A stretch of DNA of 64,000 nt from Pseudonocardia sp. EC080619-01. Its GTDB lineage: Bacteria > Actinomycetota > Actinomycetes > Mycobacteriales > Pseudonocardiaceae. Under the pieces are notes generated by a model, which was not told the origin of the DNA, ran no database searches, and was given only the letters and a program-made list of their open reading frames with translations. The stretch spans positions 2,154,501 to 2,218,500 of the forward strand of contig NZ_CP012184.1 in assembly GCF_001420995.1 (NCBI RefSeq), given 5' to 3'. The translations under genes were made by a program, and so were the position numbers. Positions within the stretch are counted from its first letter, which is position 1; the number at the start of each line of letters is the position of its first letter. This document shows positions 41,404 to 49,637 of the stretch, piece by piece.

Positions 41404-42633
41404 GTGAGCACCGACCTCGCCGACCTCTACCGCGACCTGCACCGCCATCCCGAGCTGTCGTTCGCCGAGACCCGTACCGCAGGCATCGCCGCCGACCGGC
41501 TGCGCGCCGCCGGGTTCGAGGTCACCGAGGGCGTGGGCCGGACCGGGGTGGTCGGCGTCCTGCGCAACGGCGACGGGCCGACCGCCCTGCTGCGGGCCGA
41601 CATGGACGCGCTCCCGGTCGCCGAGGACACCGGCCTGGACTACGCGAGCACCGCGCGGGGCACCGGCCGCGACGGGGAGGAGACCGCCGTCGCGCACGCC
41701 TGCGGGCACGACGTGCACGTCACCTGCCTGGCCGGGGCCGCCGCCGAGCTCGCGTCCACACGCGACACCTGGTCGGGGACGCTGCTGGTGGTGTTCCAGC
41801 CGGCCGAGGAGTTCGGCGCCGGGGCCGACGCGATGCTCGACGACGGCCTCTACGAGCGGTTCGGGACACCGGACGTCGTGCTCGGCCAGCACGTCGCCCC
41901 GCTGCCCGCGGGCGTCCTCGCGATCACCCCGGGCCCGGCGTTCGCGGGGAGCGACACCGTGCGCGTGACCCTGCACGGCTCGGGCGGCCACGGTTCCCGC
42001 CCGGAGACGACCGTCGACCCGGTCCTGCTGGCCGCGTCGACGGTGCAGCGTCTGCACGCCGTGGTCTCGCGGGAGGTCCCGGCGACCGAGACGGCGGTGC
42101 TCACCGTCGGCATGCTGCGGGCCGGGACGAAGGAGAACGTCATCGGAGACTCGGCGGAGCTCGGGCTGACCGTGCGGTCCTACACCCCGGCCGTCCGGAC
42201 GCGGGTGCTCGGCGCGATCGAGCGGATCGCGCGCGGCGAGTCCGCCGCGTCCGGGTCGCCGCGGGACCCGGAGATCCGGGTCCTCGAGTCGTTCCCGCCG
42301 GTGGTCAACGACGCCGACGCCGTCGAGCGCACCCGGCACGCGCTGACGACCGCGACCGCGCTCCCGGTCGTCGACCCGGGACCGGTCACCGGCAGCGAGG
42401 ACGTCGGCCGGTTCGCGGTCGCGGCGGGCGTACCGTGCGCGTACTGGCTGCTCGGCGGGGCGGACCCCACGGAGTTCGCGCACTGCACGAGCGTCGACGA
42501 CATCCGGGAGCGGGTCGCGGAGCTGCCGTCGAACCACTCCCCGCGCTACGCCCCGGTGATCGAGCCGACGCTGTCCACCGGCGTCGCCGCCCTGACCGCG
42601 GCCGCCCGCGCCTGGCTCCCGCCGCCCACCTAG
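41404..42633 (+). CDS. M20-family amidohydrolase
   Basis: 409 residues. M20D/amidohydrolase landmarks: LHRHPELSFAETRTAG, RADMDALPVAEDTGLDYAST, HACGHDVHVTCLAGAAAEL and VVFQPAEEFGAGADAML (catalytic Glu), then the dimerisation insert GSGGHGSRPETTVDPV. This group removes acyl groups from amino acids or conjugates such as N-acetyl amino acids or auxin conjugates. GTG start; TAGGTT ends eight bases before it, suggesting a leaderless message. Divergent from the Tat lipoprotein. Confidence 0.92.
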   Translation: MSTDLADLYRDLHRHPELSFAETRTAGIAADRLRAAGFEVTEGVGRTGVVGVLRNGDGPTALLRADMDALPVAEDTGLDYASTARGTGRDGEETAVAHACGHDVHVTCLAGAAAELASTRDTWSGTLLVVFQPAEEFGAGADAMLDDGLYERFGTPDVVLGQHVAPLPAGVLAITPGPAFAGSDTVRVTLHGSGGHGSRPETTVDPVLLAASTVQRLHAVVSREVPATETAVLTVGMLRAGTKENVIGDSAELGLTVRSYTPAVRTRVLGAIERIARGESAASGSPRDPEIRVLESFPPVVNDADAVERTRHALTTATALPVVDPGPVTGSEDVGRFAVAAGVPCAYWLLGGADPTEFAHCTSVDDIRERVAELPSNHSPRYAPVIEPTLSTGVAALTAAARAWLPPPT

Positions 42634-42643
42634 AGGGTTCCGG

Positions 42644-42703
42644 CGCTCACGGGTTCCGGGGTCGCTCGCGCGATCGGGCGAGCGCGGCCGCAACCGGTGA
42701 GCG
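42644..42703. terminator. Nested hairpin between convergent genes
   Basis: Outer arms CGCTCAC/GTGAGCG enclose an inner stem CGCTCG/CGAGCG. It lies between the M20 stop and the convergent serine hydrolase stop, suiting a bidirectional terminator. Confidence 0.5.
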
Positions 42704-42716
42704 TTCGCCTGGGCAC

Positions 42717-43610
42717 TCAGAGGGCCGGTGCGCGGACCGCGTTCACGGCCGTCCGGGCGGCCGCGCCGATGGCCGCGTCGGCCCGGGGGACTGCCGCGTC
42801 GCTGCGGGCGGCGTGGGTGAACACCGCGACGGCGACCGGGTGCTCGCCCGGGTAGGTCACCACCCCGACCTCGTTGCGGACGGCGCCGACCGTGCCGGTC
42901 TTCCCCGCGACCGCGGCGGACGCCGGGAAGCCCGCCCGCAGCCGGTGCGGCCAGATCTGGGCCGAGAGGACCTGCCGGGCGAACGCGGTCCCTGCGTCCG
43001 ACGCCAGCTCGCCGCGCCACAGTCGCGCCAGCAGCGCCGTCGCGTCGGCCGCGGTGGTCGAGGACCCGAAGACCGGGCTGAGCGCCCGCACCTGTGCCGG
43101 GACGTCGTTGTCGGCGAGGACGGCGAAGGCGGCCGCGACGTCGTCGGTCCCGGTGTCGGCGACGAGACCGGCGAGGACGTCCGCGGTGCCGCCCCGGATC
43201 CGGGTGCCGGTCAGGCCCAGCTCGGCGGGCAGGGCGGCGACCCGGTCCCGCCCGACCGCGGCGTGCACGACGTCGGCGGCCACGTTGTCCGACACGGTGA
43301 TCATCGAGGTCACCAGGTCGCGCCTGCTCATCGTCACCGGGTCGGCGAGCGCCGAGATCCCCGTCGCCCCCGGCGTCCGCCCCGGCGGGACGACGACCGG
43401 TTCCCGCGGGTCGAGCCGGCCCTCGTCGACCGCGCGGCAGTACCCGACGAGCACGAGCAGCTTGTAGACAGAGGCCATCACCACCGGGACGTCCGCGCCG
43501 ACCGCCACCTCACCCGGGCCGGAGCCGTCGGACGTGACCGGACGGGCGTGCAGCCAGCCCCGCACGCCTGCGTCCCGGAACACCGCGCGGACCTCGGCGG
43601 CCGCGGTCAC
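42717..43610 (-). CDS. Class A beta-lactamase-related serine hydrolase
   Basis: 297 residues. Active-site triad motifs: Ser47-Val-Tyr-Lys50 (ASVYKL), Ser107-Asp-Asn (VSDNVAA) and Lys-Thr-Gly (AGKTGTVG). No RxExxLN omega-loop Glu is seen, so deacylation of penicillins may be poor; a D,D-peptidase or esterase role is possible. No signal peptide, so cytoplasmic, unusual for the fold. GTG start overlaps the LysR stop as GTGA, making a LysR-hydrolase operon. Confidence 0.87.
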   Translation of the reverse strand: MTAAAEVRAVFRDAGVRGWLHARPVTSDGSGPGEVAVGADVPVVMASVYKLLVLVGYCRAVDEGRLDPREPVVVPPGRTPGATGISALADPVTMSRRDLVTSMITVSDNVAADVVHAAVGRDRVAALPAELGLTGTRIRGGTADVLAGLVADTGTDDVAAAFAVLADNDVPAQVRALSPVFGSSTTAADATALLARLWRGELASDAGTAFARQVLSAQIWPHRLRAGFPASAAVAGKTGTVGAVRNEVGVVTYPGEHPVAVAVFTHAARSDAAVPRADAAIGAAARTAVNAVRAPAL

Positions 43611-44491
43611 GGGCCCGCCGCCCGGGCCACCTCACGCAGCACGGCGGCGAGCGCGTCGACGACGCCGTCCGGGGTGTCGTCGCGGTGCACCACCCGCACC
43701 CGAAACGGCACGGGCTCCCCGGCCGCGGGCCGGCGGGCCACCCCGGCGGCGGCCAGCGCCCGGTCCGGGGTGAGCGCGAACGCGGTGCCGGTCGCGACCA
43801 GCGCGAGCGCCTCGGCCTGGCCCGCCGCGTCCGCCGCCCGGACCGGACGCCCGCGGGTCTCCAGCGTGTCGAGCAGCAGGTCGTGCGCCGCCGGGGCGTG
43901 CACCCGCGGGGCGGTCGCCAGGTCGAGGGCACGCAGCGTGCGCAGCACGACCGGCCCCGCACCGGCCGCGGCGGGATGGCCGGCCGGCACCAGGACGTCG
44001 GTGGGCAGGGCGACGACGGGACCGGCCCGCGCCGACTCCAGCACCGCCGGGTGCGCGACGACGGCGACGTCGAGCGTCCCGACCGACACCGCGTCCACCA
44101 GCGTCACGGTCGGCCCGGCGGTCAGCACCGCCCGGCGCCCCGCAGCGGCACCGGCCCGCGCGGCGAGCTCCGCCGACGCCCGTGCGCCCAGGTCACCGAC
44201 GACACCGATCCGCAGCACCTGCGCCGCCTCGGCGTGCCGGTCGGCGGCGCGGCCGAACGCGTCGGCGTCCTCCAGCAGGGCACGGGCCCGGGGCAGCAGG
44301 TCCCGCCCGGCGGTGGTCAGGGCGACCCCGCCGGGCCCGCGGTCGAACAGGACGACGCCGAGCCTGCCCTCCAGCCGTCGCACGCCCTGGGACAGCGGCG
44401 GCTGCGCCATGTCCAGGCGTGCGGCGGCACGCCCGAAGTGCCGCTCCTCGGCGACCGTCACGAAGAAGGCCAGGTGCCGCAGCAGGTCCAC
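43607..44491 (-). CDS. LysR family regulator (AmpR-like position)
   Basis: 294 residues. HTH MDLLRHLAFFVTVAEERHFGRAAARLDMAQPPLSQGVRRLEGRLG is canonical LTTR; effector domain about 90-290 has a reduced, Ala-rich composition. It is divergent from a class A beta-lactamase gene by 93 bases with repeats GATATGGC in between. It is coupled to a second serine hydrolase downstream. This is the ampR-ampC-like arrangement, though the effector domain need not sense muropeptides. Confidence 0.92.
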   Translation of the reverse strand: MDLLRHLAFFVTVAEERHFGRAAARLDMAQPPLSQGVRRLEGRLGVVLFDRGPGGVALTTAGRDLLPRARALLEDADAFGRAADRHAEAAQVLRIGVVGDLGARASAELAARAGAAAGRRAVLTAGPTVTLVDAVSVGTLDVAVVAHPAVLESARAGPVVALPTDVLVPAGHPAAAGAGPVVLRTLRALDLATAPRVHAPAAHDLLLDTLETRGRPVRAADAAGQAEALALVATGTAFALTPDRALAAAGVARRPAAGEPVPFRVRVVHRDDTPDGVVDALAAVLREVARAAGP

Positions 44492-44521
44492 CGGAGATCG
44501 TCACCTCGCCTCATACCCATC

Positions 44522-44569
44522 CGATATGGCACACGCCGTACGAGCATATTCGCGATATGGCGTGCGCTC
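44522..44569. promoter_or_regulatory. Candidate LysR binding region before the beta-lactamase
   Basis: CATAT-TCGCG-ATATG (44545-44559) is a perfect dyad. CGATATGGC occurs at 44522 and again at 44553, giving half-sites 31 bases apart. All lie between the divergent starts, with A/T-rich character unlike the surroundings. Confidence 0.55.
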
Positions 44570-44584
44570 TGCTGGTCTGGTGCC

Positions 44585-45487
44585 ATGACGCTCTCCCGCC
44601 GCTCCCTGCTGCTCGCCGGCGCCGCCGGTCTCGGTGGCGCGCTCCTCGGCTGTTCCGCGCCCACCGCACCGGTGGCCCCCGCCGCGCCGGCACCGCGCCC
44701 GATCCCCGCGATGGACGGGGTGGAGCGCGAGTTCGGCCGCCGGATCGGGGTACACGTACTCGACTCCGGCACCGGCGCCACCGCAGGCCACCGCGACGGC
44801 GAGCGGTTCCTGATGTGCTCGGTGGTCAAGGCGCTGATGGCGGGGTTCGTGCTGCACCGGTCGGTGGCCGACCCGGCCCTGCTGGACCGCCCGGTCCGCT
44901 GGGGCCGCGCCGACCTGCTGGAGTACGCGCCGGTCACGTCCCGGCACGTGGACTCGGGACTGTCGGTGGCGCAGCTGTGCGAGGCCGCCGTGACGGTCTC
45001 CGACAACACCGCGCACAACCTGCTCCTGCGCGAGGTCGGTTCCCCCGCCGACCTGACGGCGTGGCTCCGCTCCACCGGCGACGGCGTCACCCGCGCCGAC
45101 CGGTACGAGACGGCGCTCAACGACGTCGACGGCGACCGCGACACCAGCACCCCGGCCGCACTGGCGGCGACCCTGCGCGCACTGACCACCGGTGACGTGC
45201 TGCCGTCCGCCCAGCGGGACCGCCTGGTGGGCTGGCTGCGCGCGAACACCACCGGCGACGAGCAGATCCGGGCCGGTGTGCCGGACGGCTGGCAGGTCGG
45301 GGACAAGACCGGCAGCGGGCCGCTCGGGGAGAAGAACGACGCGGGGGTGCTGTTCCCGCCGCAGGGCGCCCCGGTGCTGCTGACGGTGTTCACGGTCCCG
45401 GCCGACCCCTCCGCACCGGACGACGACCGCGGCGCGGCGGCCGTGGCCGCGGCGACCCGGGCGGCGCTGGCCGCGCTGCGCGGGTGA
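44585..45487 (+). CDS. Class A beta-lactamase (Tat lipoprotein)
   Basis: 300 residues. SRRSLLL twin-arginine motif and lipobox with Cys23. The four catalytic motifs are intact: Ser79-Val-Val-Lys82, Ser139-Asp-Asn141, Arg-Tyr-Glu175-Thr-Ala-Leu-Asn179 (general base Glu) and Lys241-Thr-Gly243. So it should acylate and hydrolyse beta-lactams outside the membrane. It is divergent from LysR and may be inducible. The Cys in CSVVK just before the nucleophile recalls carbapenem-tolerant variants, but the spectrum cannot be read. Confidence 0.93.
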   Translation: MTLSRRSLLLAGAAGLGGALLGCSAPTAPVAPAAPAPRPIPAMDGVEREFGRRIGVHVLDSGTGATAGHRDGERFLMCSVVKALMAGFVLHRSVADPALLDRPVRWGRADLLEYAPVTSRHVDSGLSVAQLCEAAVTVSDNTAHNLLLREVGSPADLTAWLRSTGDGVTRADRYETALNDVDGDRDTSTPAALAATLRALTTGDVLPSAQRDRLVGWLRANTTGDEQIRAGVPDGWQVGDKTGSGPLGEKNDAGVLFPPQGAPVLLTVFTVPADPSAPDDDRGAAAVAAATRAALAALRG

Positions 45488-45494
45488 CGCCCGC

Positions 45495-46301
45495 TCAGAT
45501 CGCGGAGAGCACCGCCCGCAGGATGGCGACCTGCCCGATCGGGCTGGGGTGCAGGCCGTCGTCCTCCCAGAAGTCCGGGCGCGCCGGGAGCCGGCTCAGG
45601 TCGACGGCGTCGGGGTCGACGTCGCGCACCATCGCGACGAGCTCGGGCAGGTCGGCGGCGTCCCACCACTCCCCCGTCAGCTCCCGGGTGAGCCCGACAC
45701 GGGCCGGGTCCACCGGCGGCGGCACGACGAACCGCACCCGCGAGCCGGCCTCGGTCTCGAGCAGCAGGCGCAGCGCCCGCAGGTTCCGGGCGGTCTCGGT
45801 CGCCGAGACCATCCGGATGCCGGTGGTCGCCCCCTCCCGACGGACGTCGTTCGTGCCCAGCATGACCAGCACCCGTGTCGGGACCCGGGACACCAGCACC
45901 GGGCCGAGCGCGAGCGCCTCGGAGCTCGTGCGCCCGGACAGCGCCAGGACCTCGACGGACGCCTCCGGCTCGACCATCGGCACCAGCTCGGCCAGCAGCC
46001 GGGCCCAGCTCAGCCGGTCGGCCGAGATCGAGTCACCGACGACCACGACCCGCTCGCCGGGGCGCAGCGCCATCCGGTGCAGGCCGGCGGCGACCGGGCG
46101 TTCGCCGATCAGCGCACCGGCGGCGGCCCGGACCCGGCCGGCCAGGGCGTCGCGCACCCCGGACACGGCGGACGGGTCGAGGCCCGCCGTGGAGGCGAGG
46201 ACGCGGTCGATCTCCTCCTCCTGCACCCCGAACGCCGCGAACGCCGGCCAGGCCGTGAGATCGGCGTACCGGATCAGCCGGGTCATCAGGTCGCTCTCCA
46301 C
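45495..46301 (-). CDS. SGNH/GDSL hydrolase
   Basis: 268 residues with a GTG start after GGAGGG; an ATG five codons later is also possible. Block I ERVVVVGDSISADRLSW (Ser nucleophile), block III VLVMLGTNDVRREG (Asn) and block V DDGLHPSPIGQ (Asp-x-x-His) complete the SGNH set. An N-terminal helical segment of about 75 residues precedes it. Acts on esters or acetyl groups of carbohydrate or lipids; substrate unknown. No signal peptide. It ends eight bases from the convergent beta-lactamase. Confidence 0.88.
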   Translation of the reverse strand: MESDLMTRLIRYADLTAWPAFAAFGVQEEEIDRVLASTAGLDPSAVSGVRDALAGRVRAAAGALIGERPVAAGLHRMALRPGERVVVVGDSISADRLSWARLLAELVPMVEPEASVEVLALSGRTSSEALALGPVLVSRVPTRVLVMLGTNDVRREGATTGIRMVSATETARNLRALRLLLETEAGSRVRFVVPPPVDPARVGLTRELTGEWWDAADLPELVAMVRDVDPDAVDLSRLPARPDFWEDDGLHPSPIGQVAILRAVLSAI

Positions 46302-46549
46302 GGATCCCTCCAGGTCGCGTGCGCGGACGGGCACGAGCATGCCCGGCCGCCGACCCGGTCGATCACCCGGCCCGGTGTCGATCCACATCACTCGAACAGA
46401 TGCCAGTTTCTGTGACCCGCATCACATTAACACCAGGTTTCCGGACATGTTTCCACAGCTCGGACGGCGAACTGAGGCCGACCGCACCGCAGGTCAGGCG
46501 AGCCTGCGTTGGCTGGTGCGCCGCAGGCGACACCGCCACGCTGCGCCCC

Positions 46550-46837
46550 ATGACCACCGCTCAGGACATGCCCCAGGTGCAGCAGTGTTCCGCGACCAGC
46601 TGTTCCTACAACTCCGACTCGCACTGCGGCGCGGGAGCGATCACGATCTCCGGCGACCACGCCCACTGCGGCACCTTCGTCGAGATCTCGTTCCGCGGCG
46701 GCAACGGCAACGGCCTCGTCGGCGCGTGCCACCGCTCGGACTGCCGCTTCAACGAGAAGCTCGAGTGCACCGCCTCGTCGGTGAACATCGGCCAGGGTGC
46801 CGACGCCGCCGACTGCCTGACCTACGAGGCCAGGTAG
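46550..46837 (+). CDS. DUF1540 small cysteine-rich metal-binding protein (two repeats)
   Basis: 95 residues with two DUF1540 modules: CSATSCSYNSDSHCGAGAITIS...C and CHRSDCRFNEKLECTASSVNIG...C. Each has four cysteines in C-x4-C-x7-C pattern, suited to zinc. The function of the family is unknown; members are small and stress- or sporulation-associated in some Firmicutes. Its last 16 bases overlap the 3' end of the convergent gene. Confidence 0.9.
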   Translation: MTTAQDMPQVQQCSATSCSYNSDSHCGAGAITISGDHAHCGTFVEISFRGGNGNGLVGACHRSDCRFNEKLECTASSVNIGQGADAADCLTYEAR

Positions 46838-47238
46838 GTCAGCTCCTCCGCACGCACCTCGCCACGCTCGTCGACGCGCAGCGCGCCGTCGGCGACGGCG
46901 AGGGCCGCCACGGGGTCGATGTCGTCGACGAGGACGGCCACCCCGCCGGCGGCGACCTCTCGCAGTGCGGCCAGTACCGCGCTGCGGTCGTGCGCGCCGA
47001 GGCCGTCGGTCAGGCGGTCGGCGAGGACCATCGCGGTGACCCCGGTCCGGACCGCCCCGACCGCGGCCAGCCGGTCCGCGACCGGCTCCGCCACGCGCGC
47101 ACCCAGACGCCGGACGACGGCGTCGTGGCCGTCGGCGGACCGCCCGGACGCGTCGTCGAGCCGGTTCATCATCCGTCGGCGCTGCACGGACGGCCCGAGC
47201 AGCACCGTGATGCTGCCGGCCGGCAGGCGCAGTGACAT
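46822..47238 (-). CDS. Short ABC-ATPase-like protein that has lost Walker A
   Basis: 138 residues. The start SLRLPAGSITVLLGPS mimics the lead into an ABC Walker A, but GPSVQRRRMMN replaces GxxGxGKS/T. A stretch VLADRLTDGLGAHDRSAVLAALREVAAGGVAVLVDD echoes Walker B/D-loop, and VADGALRVDERGEVRAEEL echoes the end of the domain, with signature and helical domain deleted. It cannot bind ATP normally. GGGAGGG precedes the ATG and the frame is open, so it is expressed-looking rather than decayed. Role unknown. Confidence 0.6.
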   Translation of the reverse strand: MSLRLPAGSITVLLGPSVQRRRMMNRLDDASGRSADGHDAVVRRLGARVAEPVADRLAAVGAVRTGVTAMVLADRLTDGLGAHDRSAVLAALREVAAGGVAVLVDDIDPVAALAVADGALRVDERGEVRAEELTYLAS

Positions 47239-47298
47239 GAGCCCTCCCTGACCGCTGTTCAGGTCAGGCTAACCGCAGATAACGGTGGAGTGAAGGGA

Positions 47299-48852
47299 TC
47301 AGCCGATGGTCCTGCCCACTCCGGCCCAGTAGGGCGCGCGCAGCTCACGCTTGAGGATCTTCCCGCTCGGGTTCCGCGGGAGGGCCTCCACGACGTCCAC
47401 GGAACGCGGACGCTTGTAGCCGGCGATCAGCGGGCGCATCCAGTCGAGCAGCGCGTCCGGGTCGATCGTGGCCCCGCCACGCGGCACGACGACCGCCTTC
47501 ACCGCCTCTCCCCAGCGCTCGTCCGGCACCCCGATGACGGCGACGTCGGCGATGTCCGGGTGCTCGGACAGGACGTTCTCGACCTCGATCGGATAGACGT
47601 TCTCGGCGCCGGTCACGATCATGTCCTTGATCCGGTCGGTCAGGAACAGGAAACCGTCGGCATCCAGGTAGCCGGCGTCACCGGTGCGGAGCCGGCCGTC
47701 GTCGCCCAGCGCGGTCGCGGTCTCCTCGGGCCGCCGCCAGTAGCCCGCCGTGACCTGGTCGGAACGGATCCGCACCTCACCGACCCGGCCGGCCTCGAGC
47801 TGCTCACCGGTCGCCGGGTCGACGACGGTCAGCTCCACCCACGGGTAGGCCCGCCCGGCCGAGCGCATCAGGTGTGCCCGCGGCCCGTCCGGGTCGTGGT
47901 CCCCGGGATCGAGCTGGGTGATGGCCCCGGTCGTCTCGGTGGCCCCGTAGACCTGGAACAGCGGGGCCCGGAACGTCTCGACGACCTTCCGCAGCGCTCC
48001 GGCCGTGATCGGTGAGGCGCCGTAGGCCACCGAGCGCAGCGCCGACCAGTCGCGGTCCGCGGCACCGGGTACCGCGACCAGCATCTGGAGTACCGCCGGG
48101 ACGAGGAACGCGTTGGTGACCCGCTCGCCGGACATCGTGTCGAGCAGCGCGTCCGGGACGATGTCGGCGACCAGCACCAGCCGAGACCCCGCGGCCAGGC
48201 AGACCAGCGCGTAGCCGACCCCGCCGATGTGGAACAGCGGCATCGCGACCAGGGCGGTCGAGGTGGTGTCGATCGACCAGTGACCGGCGGCGAGCAGCAG
48301 CGCGGAGAACTGCCGGTGGGCCAGCAGCACGCCCTTCGGCAGTCCGGTGGTGCCCGAGGTGTAGAGCTGCAGGACCGGGTCGTCGACGGTCGTCCCCTCC
48401 GGCACCGACGGTGGCAGCGGCGCGTCCGGCGCGTCCCGCCAGTCCGCGTAGTCCTCCCCGACGACGAGCACCCGGCGCCCACCGAGGTCCGCGCGCAGTC
48501 CCGCGAACTCCGGGCCGAGTACGACGAGCCCCGCGTCGGCGTCGGCGACGAGCGCGTGCAGGTCGGCCTCGGTGAGGCGGGTGTTCAGCGGCACCGAGAC
48601 CGCGCCGACCCGGGGGGCGCCGAGCAGGAGCTCCAGGAACTCGGGCCGGTTCTTCCCGATCCAGACCACCCGGTCCCCGACGCCGAGCCCGAGGTCGCGC
48701 AACGCCGCACCGGCCAGCCCGGCCCGCCGGTCGAGCTCGCCGTAGGTCGTCTCGGCGCCGTCGGCCGTCACCGCCACCAGGTGCGCGCGGCCGGGGTCGG
48801 CGAGGATGTCGGTGAGCCGGAAGTCGGTGGCAACACTCGTCTGACCAGGCAC
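47299..48852 (-). CDS. AMP-forming acyl-CoA synthetase/ligase
   Basis: 517 residues. ANL family motifs: LYTSGTTGLPKGVLLAH (phosphate loop), YGATETTGAI (A5), LRTGDAGYLDADGFLFLTDRIKDMIVTGAENVYPIEVE (A7-A8 hinge) and NPSGKILKREL (catalytic Lys). Activates a fatty or aromatic acid with ATP and CoA; the acid is not predictable. GTG start after GAGGGAG. Divergent from a GntR regulator that leads to an acyl-CoA dehydrogenase, so the three form a beta-oxidation-type module. Confidence 0.93.
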   Translation of the reverse strand: MPGQTSVATDFRLTDILADPGRAHLVAVTADGAETTYGELDRRAGLAGAALRDLGLGVGDRVVWIGKNRPEFLELLLGAPRVGAVSVPLNTRLTEADLHALVADADAGLVVLGPEFAGLRADLGGRRVLVVGEDYADWRDAPDAPLPPSVPEGTTVDDPVLQLYTSGTTGLPKGVLLAHRQFSALLLAAGHWSIDTTSTALVAMPLFHIGGVGYALVCLAAGSRLVLVADIVPDALLDTMSGERVTNAFLVPAVLQMLVAVPGAADRDWSALRSVAYGASPITAGALRKVVETFRAPLFQVYGATETTGAITQLDPGDHDPDGPRAHLMRSAGRAYPWVELTVVDPATGEQLEAGRVGEVRIRSDQVTAGYWRRPEETATALGDDGRLRTGDAGYLDADGFLFLTDRIKDMIVTGAENVYPIEVENVLSEHPDIADVAVIGVPDERWGEAVKAVVVPRGGATIDPDALLDWMRPLIAGYKRPRSVDVVEALPRNPSGKILKRELRAPYWAGVGRTIG

Positions 48853-48898
48853 GTCGGTCTCCCTCGATCGTCGTCGGCACAGGGTTCGAACAACCGTA

Positions 48899-48904
48899 TA
48901 TGAT
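48899..48904 (+). promoter_or_regulatory. -10 box TATGAT, predicted leaderless start of the GntR gene
   Basis: TATGAT (one change from TATAAT) ends six bases before the GTG at 48911, so transcription should begin at or next to the start codon. The A/T-rich GTATATGATAG may also be the regulator's site for both divergent genes. Confidence 0.5.
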
Positions 48905-48910
48905 AGTGGA

Positions 48911-49624
48911 GTGCTCATGCCGGACCTCGCGACCGACACCTCGCCGGGACGTGCACCGCAGCTGCCCGACCGGATCGCACTCGTCCTGCGGGACCGCATC
49001 CTGTCCGGCGAGCTGCGCCCGGGCACCTTCCTGCGGATGGACCGGATCGCCGCCGAGCTGGGCGTCAGCCACACCCCGGTCCGCGAGGCCCTGCAGTCGC
49101 TGCGGGCCGAGGACATGGTCCTCGCGGTCCCGCGCCGCGGCTTCGTCGTGGCCGAGCTGACCCGGGGCGACGTCGCCGACCTGTTCGAGGTGCAGGCCGA
49201 CCTGACCGGGACGCTGGCCGCCCGGGCCGCCGAGCAGCTCGGCCCGGCCGATCTCGACGGCCTGCGCACGCTGGCCGGCCGGGTCACCGAGCTGTGCGGC
49301 CGGATGCCGCACGACGCCGGCCCGGAGGATCTCGAACCGCTCGTCTCCGCCGAGCACCGGCTGCACGCCGAGATCAACCGGCTGGCGTCGTCGCGCAAGC
49401 TCGCCTGGCTGGTGGGGCGGTCGTCGCACTACCTGCCGGCGCACTTCTACACCGGCTCGCCCGCCTGGCGGACCGGGGCGCTGCGGGCGCACACCGAGCT
49501 GCTCGACGCCCTCGGCGCGGCCGATCCGGAGGCGGCCCGGTCGGCCATGCGCCGGCACGTGCTCGACGGCCGGGACCTGCTGCTAGCCCATCTGGACACC
49601 ATCGGAATGTGGACGACCGACTGA
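48911..49624 (+). CDS. GntR family regulator, FCD subgroup
   Basis: 237 residues. Winged HTH about 18-85 (RIALVLRDRILSGELRPGTFLRMDRIAAELGVSHTPVREALQSLRAEDMV) followed by FCD domain with VSAEHRLHAEINRLASSRKL and AADPEAARSAMRRHVLDGRDLL, the metal/ligand-binding pattern. GTG start, with an ATG two codons later as alternative; a strong -10 ends six bases upstream. It lies between the divergent acyl-CoA ligase and the acyl-CoA dehydrogenase and likely controls both in response to a fatty acid or acyl-CoA. Confidence 0.92.
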   Translation: MLMPDLATDTSPGRAPQLPDRIALVLRDRILSGELRPGTFLRMDRIAAELGVSHTPVREALQSLRAEDMVLAVPRRGFVVAELTRGDVADLFEVQADLTGTLAARAAEQLGPADLDGLRTLAGRVTELCGRMPHDAGPEDLEPLVSAEHRLHAEINRLASSRKLAWLVGRSSHYLPAHFYTGSPAWRTGALRAHTELLDALGAADPEAARSAMRRHVLDGRDLLLAHLDTIGMWTTD

Positions 49625-49637
49625 GGAGGGGGCACCG

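Noticed and set aside
41349..44588. A 1079-codon plus-strand frame overlapping M20, serine hydrolase and LysR genes
   Set aside because: Shares bases with a real gene in another frame and lacks any domain; an artefact of GC bias.
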